Shown here: positions 33,143 to 44,273 of the stretch, in pieces
Layout: each line of letters begins with the position of its first letter
How positions within the stretch are numbered: position 1 is the first letter of the stretch
DNA from: Clostridia bacterium
GTDB lineage: Bacteria > Bacillota > TC1 > UBA5767
Assembly: GCA_016887505.1 (NCBI GenBank)
Contig: CP069393.1
Location: 248,001 to 312,000, forward strand
DNA: 64,000 bases
Reading direction: 5' to 3'
Notes under the pieces: generated by a model
The model's input: only the letters and a program-made list of their open reading frames with translations
Databases searched by the model: none
Told to the model about the DNA's origin: nothing
Translations under genes and position numbers: made by a program

Positions 33143-34348
33143 ATGAGTATACAGATTAATTGGAATCAGACAGTGTATGACTTTTGTGCTACATATCCTG
33201 GTGCAAATCAATTATTAATACAAATGGGTTTAGCTGGGTTGGCAGATGAAAAAATGCTCAACACGCTAGGAAAGAGCATTACTTTAGAAAATGCATTGAA
33301 AACCAAGAATATAGCACAGGAAAGCCTTGCAAGGGCGTTGGAAGCGATGATCCAGAAATCGGAAAGTTTAGATGATGCGGATCGTTTGCAGGTAACCGGG
33401 GTGCTTCCTTGCCCGGTAAGAATTCCGATGATGGAAGGAATAGAGCGTTTTTTAGACGATAAGGTTGAATTGAAGAAGAAAACGGTAGTCAATCTAAAAG
33501 CGGCCTCCATGGGCGTAGATTGGATGTTGGATTCCGTTAAGAAAGAGACCGCTGAGGATATTCCGGATTTATTTCTTTCGGCAGGATTTGATTTATTCTT
33601 TGATCGCGCTTTGTTTGGCCATCACCGAGATGCTGGCGTATTTAAGGACATCAGTCCTTGGAAAACCTATAACCAGGAGTTTGAAAACAAGGATATGACA
33701 CTTCGTGACCCTCGTGGTCAATATGCCTTGATTGGGGTTGTACCGGCTATTTTCTTAATTAACAAAGAGGAACTAGGTGACCTTGCAGTACCGACATCTT
33801 GGGAAGAATTATTGGAACCAGCCTACCAAGGCCGGGTTAGTTTGCCGGTCGGAGATTTTGACTTGTTTAATGCAATCCTCTTAAATATCCATAAGCTTTA
33901 TGGTGAGGAAGGCGTAAGGAAACTTTCACGAAGTATGCTGCGGAGCATGCACCCAGCAGAAATGGTCAAATCCCATCGGACGAAAGATGAGAGTCCTTTG
34001 GTAACCATCATGCCCTATTTCTTTACAAAGATGATTGTACCAGGAAGCCCCATGCAGGCAATATGGCCCAGGGATGGCGCTATTATATCTCCTATCTTTA
34101 TGTTGTCTAAAAGGTCCAAACAACAAGAATTGCAACCCTTAGTTGATTATTTTTGCTCTTTGGAAGTAGCTGAAATACTCAGTTACAAGGGGAAATTCCC
34201 GAGCGTACATCCAAATCTAGATAACCAGTTGGGAGATAATCATCCTTACCTTTGGTTGGGATGGGACTATATCGAATCGAGAGATATTGGAAAGCTGATA
34301 AGGCACTGTGAAGAAGTTTTCAATAATCCAGAAAGGAATGAAGCATGA
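33143..34348 (+). CDS. Cytoplasmic solute-binding-fold protein with DUF1858-like domain
   Basis: 401 residues and no signal peptide. Residues 7-60 (TVYDFCATYPGANQLLIQMGL...LGKSITLENALKTKNI) resemble DUF1858, the small domain known beside hybrid cluster proteins; only one cysteine (C15) is present instead of the usual redox pair. Residues 88-395 have the type 2 periplasmic binding fold seen in Fe3+ and polyamine binders (FLINKEELGDLAVPTSWEELLEPAYQGRVSLP, SVHPNLDN). A binding protein kept in the cytoplasm is odd and argues for handling an intracellular ligand. The stop overlaps the next start by four bases (ATGA). Function inferred only from the operon. Confidence 0.72.
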   Translation: MSIQINWNQTVYDFCATYPGANQLLIQMGLAGLADEKMLNTLGKSITLENALKTKNIAQESLARALEAMIQKSESLDDADRLQVTGVLPCPVRIPMMEGIERFLDDKVELKKKTVVNLKAASMGVDWMLDSVKKETAEDIPDLFLSAGFDLFFDRALFGHHRDAGVFKDISPWKTYNQEFENKDMTLRDPRGQYALIGVVPAIFLINKEELGDLAVPTSWEELLEPAYQGRVSLPVGDFDLFNAILLNIHKLYGEEGVRKLSRSMLRSMHPAEMVKSHRTKDESPLVTIMPYFFTKMIVPGSPMQAIWPRDGAIISPIFMLSKRSKQQELQPLVDYFCSLEVAEILSYKGKFPSVHPNLDNQLGDNHPYLWLGWDYIESRDIGKLIRHCEEVFNNPERNEA

Positions 34349-35043
34349 ATCTAATTAGTATTTCTGGACCTCCCTCTTGTGGAAAGACCTCTGTTATTTT
34401 AAAAACCATCGAAGCATTTAAGGAAAAAGGTCTTCAAGTCGGGGTCGTTAAATTTGATTGCTTGTATACAGATGATGATAAGCTGTATGAAAAAGCAGGC
34501 GTACCAGTGAAGACGGGTTTGTCTGGCTCATTATGTCCGGACCACTACTTTGTGAGCAACATAGAGGAAGTTGTGCAATGGGGTTTAGCGCGTTCCTTGG
34601 ACGTTTTGATTACCGAGAGTGCTGGACTTTGCAACCGGTGCTCACCCTATCTGAAAAATGTAAGCAGCGTTTGTGTAATCGATAATTTGAGTGGAATCAA
34701 TACACCAAAGAAGATTGGACCCATGCTGAAATCAGCGGATATTGTGGTCATAACAAAGGGCGATATCGTGTCCCAAGCGGAACGCGAAGTATTTGCCTCC
34801 AAGGTTCAAATGGCCAATTCAAAGGCAATTATTTTGCATGTAAATGGCTTGAATGGACAAGGTGCTTATGAACTAAGCGGCTTGCTATATAAAGAAAGTG
34901 AAAATCTGACAACCGTACGTGGACTTGAACTAAGATATCCAATGCCCTCTGCACTTTGTTCCTATTGTTTAGGAGAAAAGAGGATTGGAGAGGAATACCA
35001 ATTGGGTAATGTACGAAAGATCGACTGGGGGGATGAAATATGA
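34345..35043 (+). CDS. HypB/UreG/CobW-type NTPase with two CxxC pairs
   Basis: 232 residues of the SIMIBI/G3E-like P-loop class used in metallocentre assembly. Walker A is GPPSCGKTS (8-16). The nucleotide-specificity motif appears as TKGD (137-140). LITESAGLCNRC (88-99) places a CxxC pair (C96, C99) where HypB and UreG carry their switch glutamate and metal site. A second pair, LCSYC (C205, C208), lies near the C-terminus. The cysteine pairs suggest metal or iron-sulfur binding. It overlaps both neighbours by four bases, so it is translationally coupled. The exact relation to HypB, UreG or CobW needs a profile search. Confidence 0.75.
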   Translation: MNLISISGPPSCGKTSVILKTIEAFKEKGLQVGVVKFDCLYTDDDKLYEKAGVPVKTGLSGSLCPDHYFVSNIEEVVQWGLARSLDVLITESAGLCNRCSPYLKNVSSVCVIDNLSGINTPKKIGPMLKSADIVVITKGDIVSQAEREVFASKVQMANSKAIILHVNGLNGQGAYELSGLLYKESENLTTVRGLELRYPMPSALCSYCLGEKRIGEEYQLGNVRKIDWGDEI

Positions 35044-36050
35044 GAAGCGAAGACATTAAGGCTACCGCGATACCAGCTTTAATTGATAAATATCCCTTTG
35101 TAGCTACTTATTTGGAAGATAAGGGATTTGATATATCTGGCAAGGAAGTGCGAACCCTAGGAGAAATACTCTCGTCCTTTGATGAAGAATACCAAGAAGA
35201 ATTCGCATTTAATCCGGAACAATTTTTTCAAGAACTCACTTCATATATTCAGAATATGCTTTCCTTTTTGGGTGAGGAAGAAAATGGAATCAGTTCCATC
35301 AGTATCTTGCCAGGTAAAGATAAATCTGGTAATCCTGAGAAATTTTTGCCACTCACGATTCAAAAGGGAGAAATTGTTGCGATTGTAGGCCCAACCGGCT
35401 CAGGAAAAAGTCGGCTTCTAGCAGATATTGAATGGGCTGCCAATGGAGATACACCTACTGGACGTGTTGTACTAGTAGATGGAGAAACTCGGTCGGATGA
35501 CCATCGTTTCTCGCTAAATAAGCGTTTGGTGGCTCAATTGTCACAGAATATGAACTTTGTGATGGATGTTACAGTGGAAGAGTTTATCACCTTGCATGCA
35601 AAGAGTAGGCAAGCAGAGGCGAGTGAAGTAGTTGATCGGATTATTGAAAAGGCCAATGAACTTTCTGGCGAGCCGTTTCTAGCAGGCACGGCTATCACCA
35701 ATTTATCTGGTGGCCAATCTAGAGCCCTGATGATTGCAGATACAGCCATCCTTAGTCAATCGCCGATTATCTTAATCGATGAAATTGAAAATGCGGGTAT
35801 TGACCGCAAAAAAGCCATGGAGTTACTAGTAGGTGAGGAAAAAATTGTACTAATTGCTACCCATGATCCTAGCTTGGCTCTAATGGCAGATAAAAGAATT
35901 CAGATTCGTCATGGTGGTATTCAGTCTGTGACGGAGACAAATGAACAGGAAAAAGCTATTTTAGGAAGATTGGAAGAAATTGATCAATTTCTTGGTGATC
36001 TTAGAAAACAATTAAGACAAGGGGAAACGTTGACCCTTCCGGCGGAATAA
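35040..36050 (+). CDS. Permease-less ABC-type ATPase with DUF1858-like N-terminus
   Basis: 336 residues. Residues 8-48 (ATAIPALIDKYPFVATYLEDKGF...VRTLGEILSSF) look like the DUF1858/ScdA_N-type segment seen in the first gene, without cysteines. From about 85 on it is an ABC ATPase: Walker A GPTGSGKS (117-124), signature LSGGQ (222-226), Walker B ILIDE (244-248) and the switch histidine in IATHDP. A coiled tail follows. No membrane protein gene accompanies it, so it may power assembly or release rather than transport. It ends 49 bases before hcp. Confidence 0.8.
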   Translation: MRSEDIKATAIPALIDKYPFVATYLEDKGFDISGKEVRTLGEILSSFDEEYQEEFAFNPEQFFQELTSYIQNMLSFLGEEENGISSISILPGKDKSGNPEKFLPLTIQKGEIVAIVGPTGSGKSRLLADIEWAANGDTPTGRVVLVDGETRSDDHRFSLNKRLVAQLSQNMNFVMDVTVEEFITLHAKSRQAEASEVVDRIIEKANELSGEPFLAGTAITNLSGGQSRALMIADTAILSQSPIILIDEIENAGIDRKKAMELLVGEEKIVLIATHDPSLALMADKRIQIRHGGIQSVTETNEQEKAILGRLEEIDQFLGDLRKQLRQGETLTLPAE

Positions 36051-36099
36051 GTCGGATTCAATATAGATTTTCAAATAATGATACATGGAGGATAAGATT

Positions 36100-37737
36100 A
36101 TGAGTATGTTTTGCTATCAATGCCAAGAAGCGGCAAAAGGAACAGGTTGTACTACACGTGGGGTATGTGGAAAGACAGATACTGTTTCTGCCTTACAGGA
36201 CCTTTTGATTTATACAATAAAGGGGATTGCTGGATTGGCACTTAAAGAAGTTTCCGATTCAAATCGTCTAATAGCAGAGGATTTTACGATTCGTGCCTTG
36301 TTCATGACGATTACAAATGCTAACTTTGATGAAGCAGCAATTGCAGATAAGATTGAAGAAGGACTGAAACTCAGAGATGCATTAAAGGATGAACTAGTTG
36401 CAGCCGGTCTTGAAATACCAGCTGGAGATCTGTATACCTGGCAAGCAAAGGGAAGAGCTGCATTAGATGCAAAGGCTTCTGCCAATGAAGTCGGAGTATT
36501 GGCTACCCAAAATGAAGATGTACGCTCCTTGCGTGAATTGGTTGTTTATGGACTTAAAGGTATTGCGGCTTATGTAGAGCATGCCATTAATCTAGGCAAG
36601 GTAGATCGTGATTTGCAACATTTCATGTTGGAAGCGATGGCTGCTACGACCGAAGAACACACGGTAGATGAATTAGTGGCTCTTACTTTAAAGACCGGAG
36701 AATATGCTGTGACAGCCATGAGCTTGTTGGATGCAGCCAATACTGGTGCCTACGGTAATCCGGAGATTACTGAAGTAAATATTGGCACGAGAAACAATCC
36801 GGCCATCTTGATTTCAGGTCATGATTTAAAGGACTTGGAGCAACTGCTCGACCAAACCCAAGGAACTGGTGTTGATGTGTATACCCATGGTGAGATGTTA
36901 CCTGGACATTATTATCCAGCCTTTAAGAAATATGATAACTTTGTAGGAAACTACGGAAACGCTTGGTGGAAACAAAAAGAAGAATTTGAGAGCTTTAATG
37001 GACCGATTCTCTTTACTACAAACTGCATAGTACCACCCAAAGCGGAAAACGTGTCGAAAATTTATACGACAGGTGCGAGTGGTTATCCTGGTTCAGTCCA
37101 TATTTTACCGGATGAAAATGGGAATAAAGATTTTAGCCAAATTATTGAGCATGCTAAGAAATTGCCAGCCCCGGTAGCCATTGAGAACGGCTCCATTGTA
37201 GGTGGCTTTGCACATGAGCAAGTCTTTGCCTTGGCAGATACAGTAGTTGAAGCCGTGAAAAGTGGCGCTATTAAGAAATTCTTTGTGATGGCCGGTTGTG
37301 ATGGACGTCAGAAATCTCGTAACTACTATACGGAATTTGCTGAAAAGTTGCCGAAGGACACGGTTATTCTGACCGCTGGCTGTGCTAAGTATCGCTACAA
37401 TAAATTGGATTTGGGAGATATTGGGGGCATTCCGAGAGTATTGGATGCTGGACAATGTAACGATAGTTATTCTTTAGTGGCCATTGCCATGAAGTTACAA
37501 GAAATCTTTGAACTAGACGACATTAATGATCTTCCTATCGTCTACAACATTGCTTGGTATGAGCAAAAGGCGGTAACAGTACTATTAGCCCTACTTTCAC
37601 TCGGTGTAAAGAATATTCATTTGGGACCAACCTTGCCGGCTTTCCTTTCACCCAACGTTGTAGATGTGTTGGTTGAGAATTTTGGTATTGCTCCGATGGG
37701 TACAGTAGATGAAGACCTGGATCTGTTTTTAGGATAA
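36100..37737 (+). CDS. hcp: Hybrid cluster protein (hydroxylamine reductase)
   Basis: 545 residues. The N-terminal cubane cluster motif is CYQC..GC..GVC with cysteines 5, 8, 17 and 23 (Cx2Cx8Cx5C), as in class I proteins of strict anaerobes. The hybrid cluster ligands are recognisable later: [66 protein letters not shown] and [12 protein letters not shown]. Reduces hydroxylamine in vitro and is thought to remove nitric oxide or act in S-nitrosylation in vivo. ATG 36100 has TGGAGG at a good distance. It closes the operon begun at 33143 and is followed by a strong terminator. Confidence 0.97.
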   Translation: MSMFCYQCQEAAKGTGCTTRGVCGKTDTVSALQDLLIYTIKGIAGLALKEVSDSNRLIAEDFTIRALFMTITNANFDEAAIADKIEEGLKLRDALKDELVAAGLEIPAGDLYTWQAKGRAALDAKASANEVGVLATQNEDVRSLRELVVYGLKGIAAYVEHAINLGKVDRDLQHFMLEAMAATTEEHTVDELVALTLKTGEYAVTAMSLLDAANTGAYGNPEITEVNIGTRNNPAILISGHDLKDLEQLLDQTQGTGVDVYTHGEMLPGHYYPAFKKYDNFVGNYGNAWWKQKEEFESFNGPILFTTNCIVPPKAENVSKIYTTGASGYPGSVHILPDENGNKDFSQIIEHAKKLPAPVAIENGSIVGGFAHEQVFALADTVVEAVKSGAIKKFFVMAGCDGRQKSRNYYTEFAEKLPKDTVILTAGCAKYRYNKLDLGDIGGIPRVLDAGQCNDSYSLVAIAMKLQEIFELDDINDLPIVYNIAWYEQKAVTVLLALLSLGVKNIHLGPTLPAFLSPNVVDVLVENFGIAPMGTVDEDLDLFLG

Positions 37738-37761
37738 TTCAGGAACAAAAGATATGACAGT

Positions 37762-37797
37762 AAAAAAGGAACTTCTCTTTTGAGAAGTTCCTTTTTA
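37762..37797. terminator. Bidirectional terminator after hcp
   Basis: AAAAAGGAACTTCTC (37763-37777) pairs perfectly with GAGAAGTTCCTTTTT (37782-37796). It serves hcp and the convergent ABC exporter gene. Confidence 0.88.
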
Positions 37798-37821
37798 TAT
37801 GATTGGTATGCTTTTAAAAAA

Positions 37822-39585
37822 CTAGGTCAGGGAATCTGGGATATATCCTTTATCTTGAGCGTAATACAAACGGGCGTATTGTCCGCCTTTTTCAATTAGT
37901 TGCGTATGGGTACCGCTTTCCATGATTCCTTCATCGTTAATTACAACAATCTTGTCAGCATTTTTTATGGTGCTGAGCCTGTGGGCGATGATTAAGGTGG
38001 TCCGCCCATGAGATAGGCGCTGCAATGCCTTTTGAATCTTGGTTTCGGTTTCATTGTCTAGAGCAGAAGTTGCTTCATCCAACAGAAGAATACGGGGATT
38101 CTTCATGAAAATCCGTGCGATAGATATTCGCTGTTTTTGTCCTCCGGAAAGCCGAATGCCCCTTTCTCCAACATAGGTATCGTACTTGGCAGGCAAGCTC
38201 TCAATGTATTCATGGATTTCTGCATTTTGAGCAGCCTGAATCATATCTTCTTCACTGGCATTTTCCGAACCATACAGAATATTTTCCCGGATGGTTCCTG
38301 CGAATAAGAAGACATCCTGGGACACCAGGCCAATATTTTTACGCAAGCTTTTCAGGGTGTATTCTTGTATATTCACGCCATCTAAGGTTATGCTTCCTAT
38401 GCTAGGCTCATAGAACCTAGGAATGAGATTACACAGGGTAGTTTTTCCGCCACCGGATGGACCGACCAAGGCTAGCGTTTTATTTGCTTCAATCGTAAGA
38501 TTTAGGTTTTCAATAATGGTCTTATCCTTTTGGTAGGAGAAGGTCACATTGTGAAAAACGATTTCACCTTGGACAGAAGTTAGTTCTTTGGCATTCGGTA
38601 AATCGCTAATCTCAGGTTCTTCCGCCATGATGTCTGCAAATCGCTCGAATCCAGCGATACCAGACTCAAACATCTGCGTTAAGTTGGCAATTTTTCGCAT
38701 CGGAGTCTGAAAAGTAGCCACATAGAGTGTGAAGGCAATTACATCTGGATAATTTAGTTGTCCAATGTATATAAGATAGCCTCCAACAGCGATGACCAAC
38801 AGATTCAAAAAATCTAGAATGAAAAACATACCGGCAAAAAAGACGGACATGTGTTTATATGCGACATCTTTTGAATGGCGGAATCGAAGGTTATCTGTGC
38901 GAAACTTATCTATTTCTCGTTGCTCATTGGCAAAGGACTGCGAAACCCGTATGCCGGAGATGGCACTTTCGGTACGTGCATTAATGTCCGCCATTTTTTT
39001 TCGAACTTCTCGAAAGCTCTTACTCATGCGTTTTCTTTGATTAATCAGAAAAAAGAGTAACACAGGTATAAAAGCATAGACAATAAGGGCTAGTGTGACA
39101 TCGATTCGAAGCATCATGATGAAGGTGCCAGTAATGGTTAAAAATGAAATTAAGAGGTCTTCTGGTAGGTGGTGGGCCATCTCCGATACATCGTTTAAAT
39201 CATTCACCAAGCGTGACATCAAGTGTCCTGTTCGAGTACGGTCATAAAAGCTGAATGGCATCTTTTGCAGATGTAAAAATAAATCATGACGCATGTCGTA
39301 TTCAAGACGGACACCCAAAATATGTCCATAATAGTCCACGATGTATTGAAACAAGACCTTAATGACATAGATTCCCAAAAGGATTAGGGCGAAAATGAAG
39401 AATAACCGAAAGGTTTTTTCCTGTAAGAGGTCGTTCAGCATATAGCGGGACAAGTAGGGAACAGTTAAGTTGATGCCCGAAATGATAATGGCACAGGATA
39501 CGTCTAGTGCCAATAGGATTTTATGGTTTTTGTAATATTTTGCAAAACGTCTAATAAGACGTAGCGATTTTCTTTTTGTCTGCAT
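37822..39585 (-). CDS. ABC exporter half-transporter (MsbA/multidrug type)
   Basis: 587 residues with an N-terminal six-helix exporter membrane domain (about 20-310) and a C-terminal ATPase: Walker A GPSGGGKTT, Q-loop VSQDVFLFAGTI, signature LSGGQKQRISIARI, Walker B ILLLDEATSALD and switch AHRLSTI. Half-transporters of this type work as homodimers or paired heterodimers and move lipids, peptides or drugs outward. No partner gene is adjacent. ATG 39585 has GAAAGGG eight bases upstream; an in-frame ATG eight codons earlier has no site. Substrate not predictable. Confidence 0.92.
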   Translation of the reverse strand: MQTKRKSLRLIRRFAKYYKNHKILLALDVSCAIIISGINLTVPYLSRYMLNDLLQEKTFRLFFIFALILLGIYVIKVLFQYIVDYYGHILGVRLEYDMRHDLFLHLQKMPFSFYDRTRTGHLMSRLVNDLNDVSEMAHHLPEDLLISFLTITGTFIMMLRIDVTLALIVYAFIPVLLFFLINQRKRMSKSFREVRKKMADINARTESAISGIRVSQSFANEQREIDKFRTDNLRFRHSKDVAYKHMSVFFAGMFFILDFLNLLVIAVGGYLIYIGQLNYPDVIAFTLYVATFQTPMRKIANLTQMFESGIAGFERFADIMAEEPEISDLPNAKELTSVQGEIVFHNVTFSYQKDKTIIENLNLTIEANKTLALVGPSGGGKTTLCNLIPRFYEPSIGSITLDGVNIQEYTLKSLRKNIGLVSQDVFLFAGTIRENILYGSENASEEDMIQAAQNAEIHEYIESLPAKYDTYVGERGIRLSGGQKQRISIARIFMKNPRILLLDEATSALDNETETKIQKALQRLSHGRTTLIIAHRLSTIKNADKIVVINDEGIMESGTHTQLIEKGGQYARLYYAQDKGYIPDSLT

Positions 39586-39851
39586 GATATTTTCCCTTTC
39601 TACTGCCATATTATAGCATGAAAGCGTCTAAGCAAATTACTAAATTAGATTTCGGTAAAATGCGATGGGAAATCGAGATTTTCATTTTTTGAGCTTAACT
39701 TCATGTTAAAATAGTAGCGTGAAGTATGACAGCAGCATTTTATAGCTAATAAAGAGGTGTATATTGCTTGCTTCGATTGCTGAAAAAACGTAGGTAGAAG
39801 ACGATGATCTTATATATTTTATATCAATATAAGAGGCAGATAGGAGTTAAG

Positions 39852-40718
39852 ATGACAAAAGAATCGATAAAAGCGTTGCTAAAATTACAACAAGGAGAAA
39901 TGACGGGCTTTGTGGTATATAAAAGGTTGGCTGAGCGAGAAAAACACAATGCCAATAAAGCGGTACTAATGGAAATAGCAGGTGAAGAACAATCTCACTA
40001 CCAGCTATTTCGTAGCTATACCGGGCAAGAGGTGTCTGCTCATTGGCTAACGGTTTGGATAACGCTTCTATTAAGCAAAGTGTTTGGACTTACTTTCGGG
40101 CTTAAAATGTTGGAAAGAGTCGAAGCAAATCGGGAGCAATATGAGGCACTCGTCGATGAAGTTCCTAGCATGAATCAGGTAATTGAGGATGAGGAAGAGC
40201 ATGAACAAACACTGATTGGCATGATAGATGAGGAGCGCTTGAAGTATATGAGCTCAGTAGTTCTGGGCTTAAATGATGCTTTGGTAGAATTAACAGGTGC
40301 TTTAGCTGGTTTTACGCTCTCTATACAGAATGCTCGAACGATTGCGCTGATGGGCTTTATTACTGGTATATCGGCATCCTTTTCCATGGCAGCCTCAGAA
40401 TACTTGTCTACACGTGCTGAAAACAATGTAGAGATTGATGCCAAAAAATCAGCAATCTATACAGGGCTTGCCTACGTAGCAACCGTTTTGATTCTGGTCC
40501 TACCCTTCTTCTTATGCGAAAGCTATCTGCTTGCTATGGCCGTTACCTTACTGTTAGGTATCGGTATCATTGCCCTGTTTAACTACTATGTAAGTGTGGT
40601 AAAAGATGAAAGATTTGGGAGCCGCTTTTTAGAAATGGCTTCGATCAGCATTGGGGTAGCCTTGATTTCCTTTGCCATAGGATTTCTGGTTAAACGGTAT
40701 CTGGGATTTGAAATCTAG
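39852..40718 (+). CDS. VIT1/CCC1-type metal transporter with N-terminal ferritin-like domain
   Basis: 288 residues. Residues 1-125 are a rubrerythrin/ferritin-like helical domain with metal-ligand glutamates (LQQGEMTGFVVYKRLAEREKH, EIAGEEQSHYQLF, VIEDEEEHEQTL). Residues 135-288 are a VIT1/CCC1 membrane domain: LGLNDALVELTGALAGFTLSIQN and SMAASEYLSTRAENN followed by three more hydrophobic segments. Related fused proteins export iron or manganese from the cytoplasm, with the ferritin-like part sensing or delivering the metal. AGGAG precedes the ATG at 39852; an ATG 16 codons upstream lacks a site. Own terminator at 40787. Confidence 0.85.
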   Translation: MTKESIKALLKLQQGEMTGFVVYKRLAEREKHNANKAVLMEIAGEEQSHYQLFRSYTGQEVSAHWLTVWITLLLSKVFGLTFGLKMLERVEANREQYEALVDEVPSMNQVIEDEEEHEQTLIGMIDEERLKYMSSVVLGLNDALVELTGALAGFTLSIQNARTIALMGFITGISASFSMAASEYLSTRAENNVEIDAKKSAIYTGLAYVATVLILVLPFFLCESYLLAMAVTLLLGIGIIALFNYYVSVVKDERFGSRFLEMASISIGVALISFAIGFLVKRYLGFEI

Positions 40719-40786
40719 TAGGAGCACATATTGGCAGATGGTTATTGAATAGTTTCGTAAATTTAAAAATGAAATCATTGCAACGA

Positions 40787-40813
40787 CAGGCAGTCAGATG
40801 ACTGCCTGTTTTT
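40787..40813 (+). terminator. Intrinsic terminator before the N-ATPase operon
   Basis: CAGGCAGTC / GACTGCCTG stem, four-base loop and TTTTT. It separates the VIT gene from the ATPase operon, whose promoter must lie in 40814-40900; I see no close consensus there. Confidence 0.88.
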
Positions 40814-40903
40814 ACTGTATGTGTAAAAGGTCAAATTCGATACTTAAAAGCTTCTTTGCAGGAAAAAGCTGAACTATCACGAAAGGACTAATATAGATAG
40901 TAG

Positions 40904-42693
<1,790 letters not shown>

Positions 42694-42701
42694 GTGTGAG
42701 A

Positions 42702-43013
42702 ATGGACGAGGAGAAAAAAAAGAAGGAAAACAAGAGCCCGGAAGAAAAGCTCTGCGAGATTATTGATGCCCAGGCCCAAAAGAAAATAAAGTCGAAAAAT
42801 GAAGGCAGTGAAGTCCTTTTTGGACTGGGACTATTTGGGATTATTGGTTGGTCGATAACCATACCCACCATAGCTGGTATTGCGCTGGGTGTATTTTTAG
42901 ACAAGCGTTTTCAGGCAGGAATTTCTTGGACACTGACACTCCTTTTTGTGGGTATTGTCATTGGCTGTTTAAATGCCTGGCATTGGATCAAAGAAAAGAG
43001 CAGGGAGGATTGA
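42702..43013 (+). CDS. atpQ: N-ATPase accessory membrane protein AtpQ (AtpI-like)
   Basis: 103 residues: a charged N-terminal stretch (EEKKKKENKSPEEKL) followed by two hydrophobic segments (FGLGLFGIIGWSITIPTIAGIALGVFLD and SWTLTLLFVGIVIGCLNAW). The short AtpI-like two-helix form and its place between atpC and atpR mark it as AtpQ, a component peculiar to N-ATPases thought to help ion or Mg2+ handling and c-ring assembly. I use the ATG at 42702; a GTG two codons earlier is possible. Confidence 0.85.
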   Translation: MDEEKKKKENKSPEEKLCEIIDAQAQKKIKSKNEGSEVLFGLGLFGIIGWSITIPTIAGIALGVFLDKRFQAGISWTLTLLFVGIVIGCLNAWHWIKEKSRED

Positions 43014-43014
43014 T

Positions 43015-43293
43015 ATGTATCTTGCAGGCTTTGTGGGCGGTTTGCTAATGGGAGCCATCTTCTTTCTAGGACTCTACGTGAGTGTTAGAAAAATGACAAA
43101 CTATAAGCATCCGGCAGTATTCATATTTATTACCACTACGTTACGCATGCTAATCGTATTAAGTGGATTTTATCTGCTTAGCTTTCACGGAGCAATCGTT
43201 ATGCTGTTGGCACTGCTCGGTGTGGTCAGTATGCGGATCGTGATTGTCCGGTGGCAAAAAAGTGAAATTGTGCAAAAGAATAGTAGGGGGTGA
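43015..43293 (+). CDS. atpR: N-ATPase accessory membrane protein AtpR
   Basis: 92 residues with three hydrophobic segments (LAGFVGGLLMGAIFFLGLYV, AVFIFITTTLRMLIVLSGFYLL, IVMLLALLGVVSMRIVIV). The arginine in TTTLRMLIV near the middle of the second helix is in keeping with the proposed interaction of AtpR with c-subunit carboxylates during ring assembly. The ATG overlaps the atpQ stop region and has GGGAGG upstream. A frame open from 42973 would overlap atpQ and has no site. Confidence 0.85.
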   Translation: MYLAGFVGGLLMGAIFFLGLYVSVRKMTNYKHPAVFIFITTTLRMLIVLSGFYLLSFHGAIVMLLALLGVVSMRIVIVRWQKSEIVQKNSRG

Positions 43294-43296
43294 GTC

Positions 43297-43977
43297 ATGA
43301 GCATTGATCCCAGCAGTATTGTCTATTTTGAAATAGGTTTTGTCCATATTACAGCGACACTGGTATTCACTTGGATTACGATGCTGGTCTTGACCTTGTT
43401 CTGTGCGATATCGACAAGAAACCTGCGTAAGAAAGCAGAACTTAGACCGTCGCAGCATCTCTTGGAAGCCATAATGGAAGTAAGTAAAAGTCAGATTAGA
43501 GAAATTGCGCAACAAGATCCAGAGCCCTTTCTTCCCTTTGTGGCAACCCTCTTTTTGTTTATCTTTAGCGCAAATGTATTTTCTGTCATACCAGGATTCA
43601 TTGCGCCGACAGGTTCTTTGAATACGACGATTGCACTAGCGCTTTGTGTGTTTTTCGCTGTGCCCTTTTTTGGAATTTCTAGTAAGGGTATTTTAGATTA
43701 TTTAAAGCAATATGCGAAACCGAGTCCGATTATGTTGCCATTTAATATTATCAGTGAATTTTCAAGGACGCTTTCATTGGCGATTCGTCTTTATGGAAAT
43801 GTGATGAGTTCTACAATCATCATCGCCATATTGTTGGGGGTGATTCCACTTATCTTCCCCGTTGTTATCCAACTGTTGGGATTGTTGACGGGAGTGATTC
43901 AGGCGTATATTTTTGCGATCTTGGCCATTGTGTATATATCATCCGTGATTCAGCACAAGGAGAAAAAAGCGAAATAG
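43297..43977 (+). CDS. atpB: N-type ATP synthase subunit a
   Basis: 226 residues and about five to six membrane helices. The half-channel helix carries the essential arginine in EFSRTLSLAIRLYGNVMSS (R164), which faces the rotating c-ring carboxylate. The N-terminal region is short, as in N-ATPases. The start lies four bases after the atpR stop. Confidence 0.93.
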   Translation: MSIDPSSIVYFEIGFVHITATLVFTWITMLVLTLFCAISTRNLRKKAELRPSQHLLEAIMEVSKSQIREIAQQDPEPFLPFVATLFLFIFSANVFSVIPGFIAPTGSLNTTIALALCVFFAVPFFGISSKGILDYLKQYAKPSPIMLPFNIISEFSRTLSLAIRLYGNVMSSTIIIAILLGVIPLIFPVVIQLLGLLTGVIQAYIFAILAIVYISSVIQHKEKKAK

Positions 43978-44002
43978 ATTCAACTAAATGAGGAGGAATA
44001 CT

Positions 44003-44269
44003 ATGGATTCTATTGGATTGATAGGCATGACATCCATTATTACAGCGGGGTTTACTATGGCAATTGGTTCTGTAGCACCAGCCTTGGGGGAAGGGAACGC
44101 AGTAGCCCAGGCCTTGCGCTCAATTGCGCAGCAGCCTGATGAGGCCAATACAATATCTAGAACCTTATTCGTGGGTTTGGCCATGATTGAGTCAACTGCA
44201 ATTTATTGCTTTGTAATAGCCATGATTCTGCTATTTGCCAATCCCTTCTGGAATTTGGTTATAGGGTAG
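44003..44269 (+). CDS. atpE: N-type ATP synthase subunit c, Na+-type binding residues
   Basis: 88 residues, two helices. The first helix carries an extra carboxylate, E30, in PALGEGNAVAQAL. The second carries the key glutamate E63 followed by S64, T65 and Y68 (MIESTAIY). The E-S-T-x-x-Y set matches the sodium ligands of Ilyobacter-type c subunits, where position 30 is glutamine. Two carboxylates are typical of the N-ATPase class. Na+ is therefore the likely coupling ion, though a proton-coupled N-type ring has been described. ATG 44003 follows GAGGAGGAA. Confidence 0.95.
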   Translation: MDSIGLIGMTSIITAGFTMAIGSVAPALGEGNAVAQALRSIAQQPDEANTISRTLFVGLAMIESTAIYCFVIAMILLFANPFWNLVIG

Positions 44270-44273
44270 CGTT

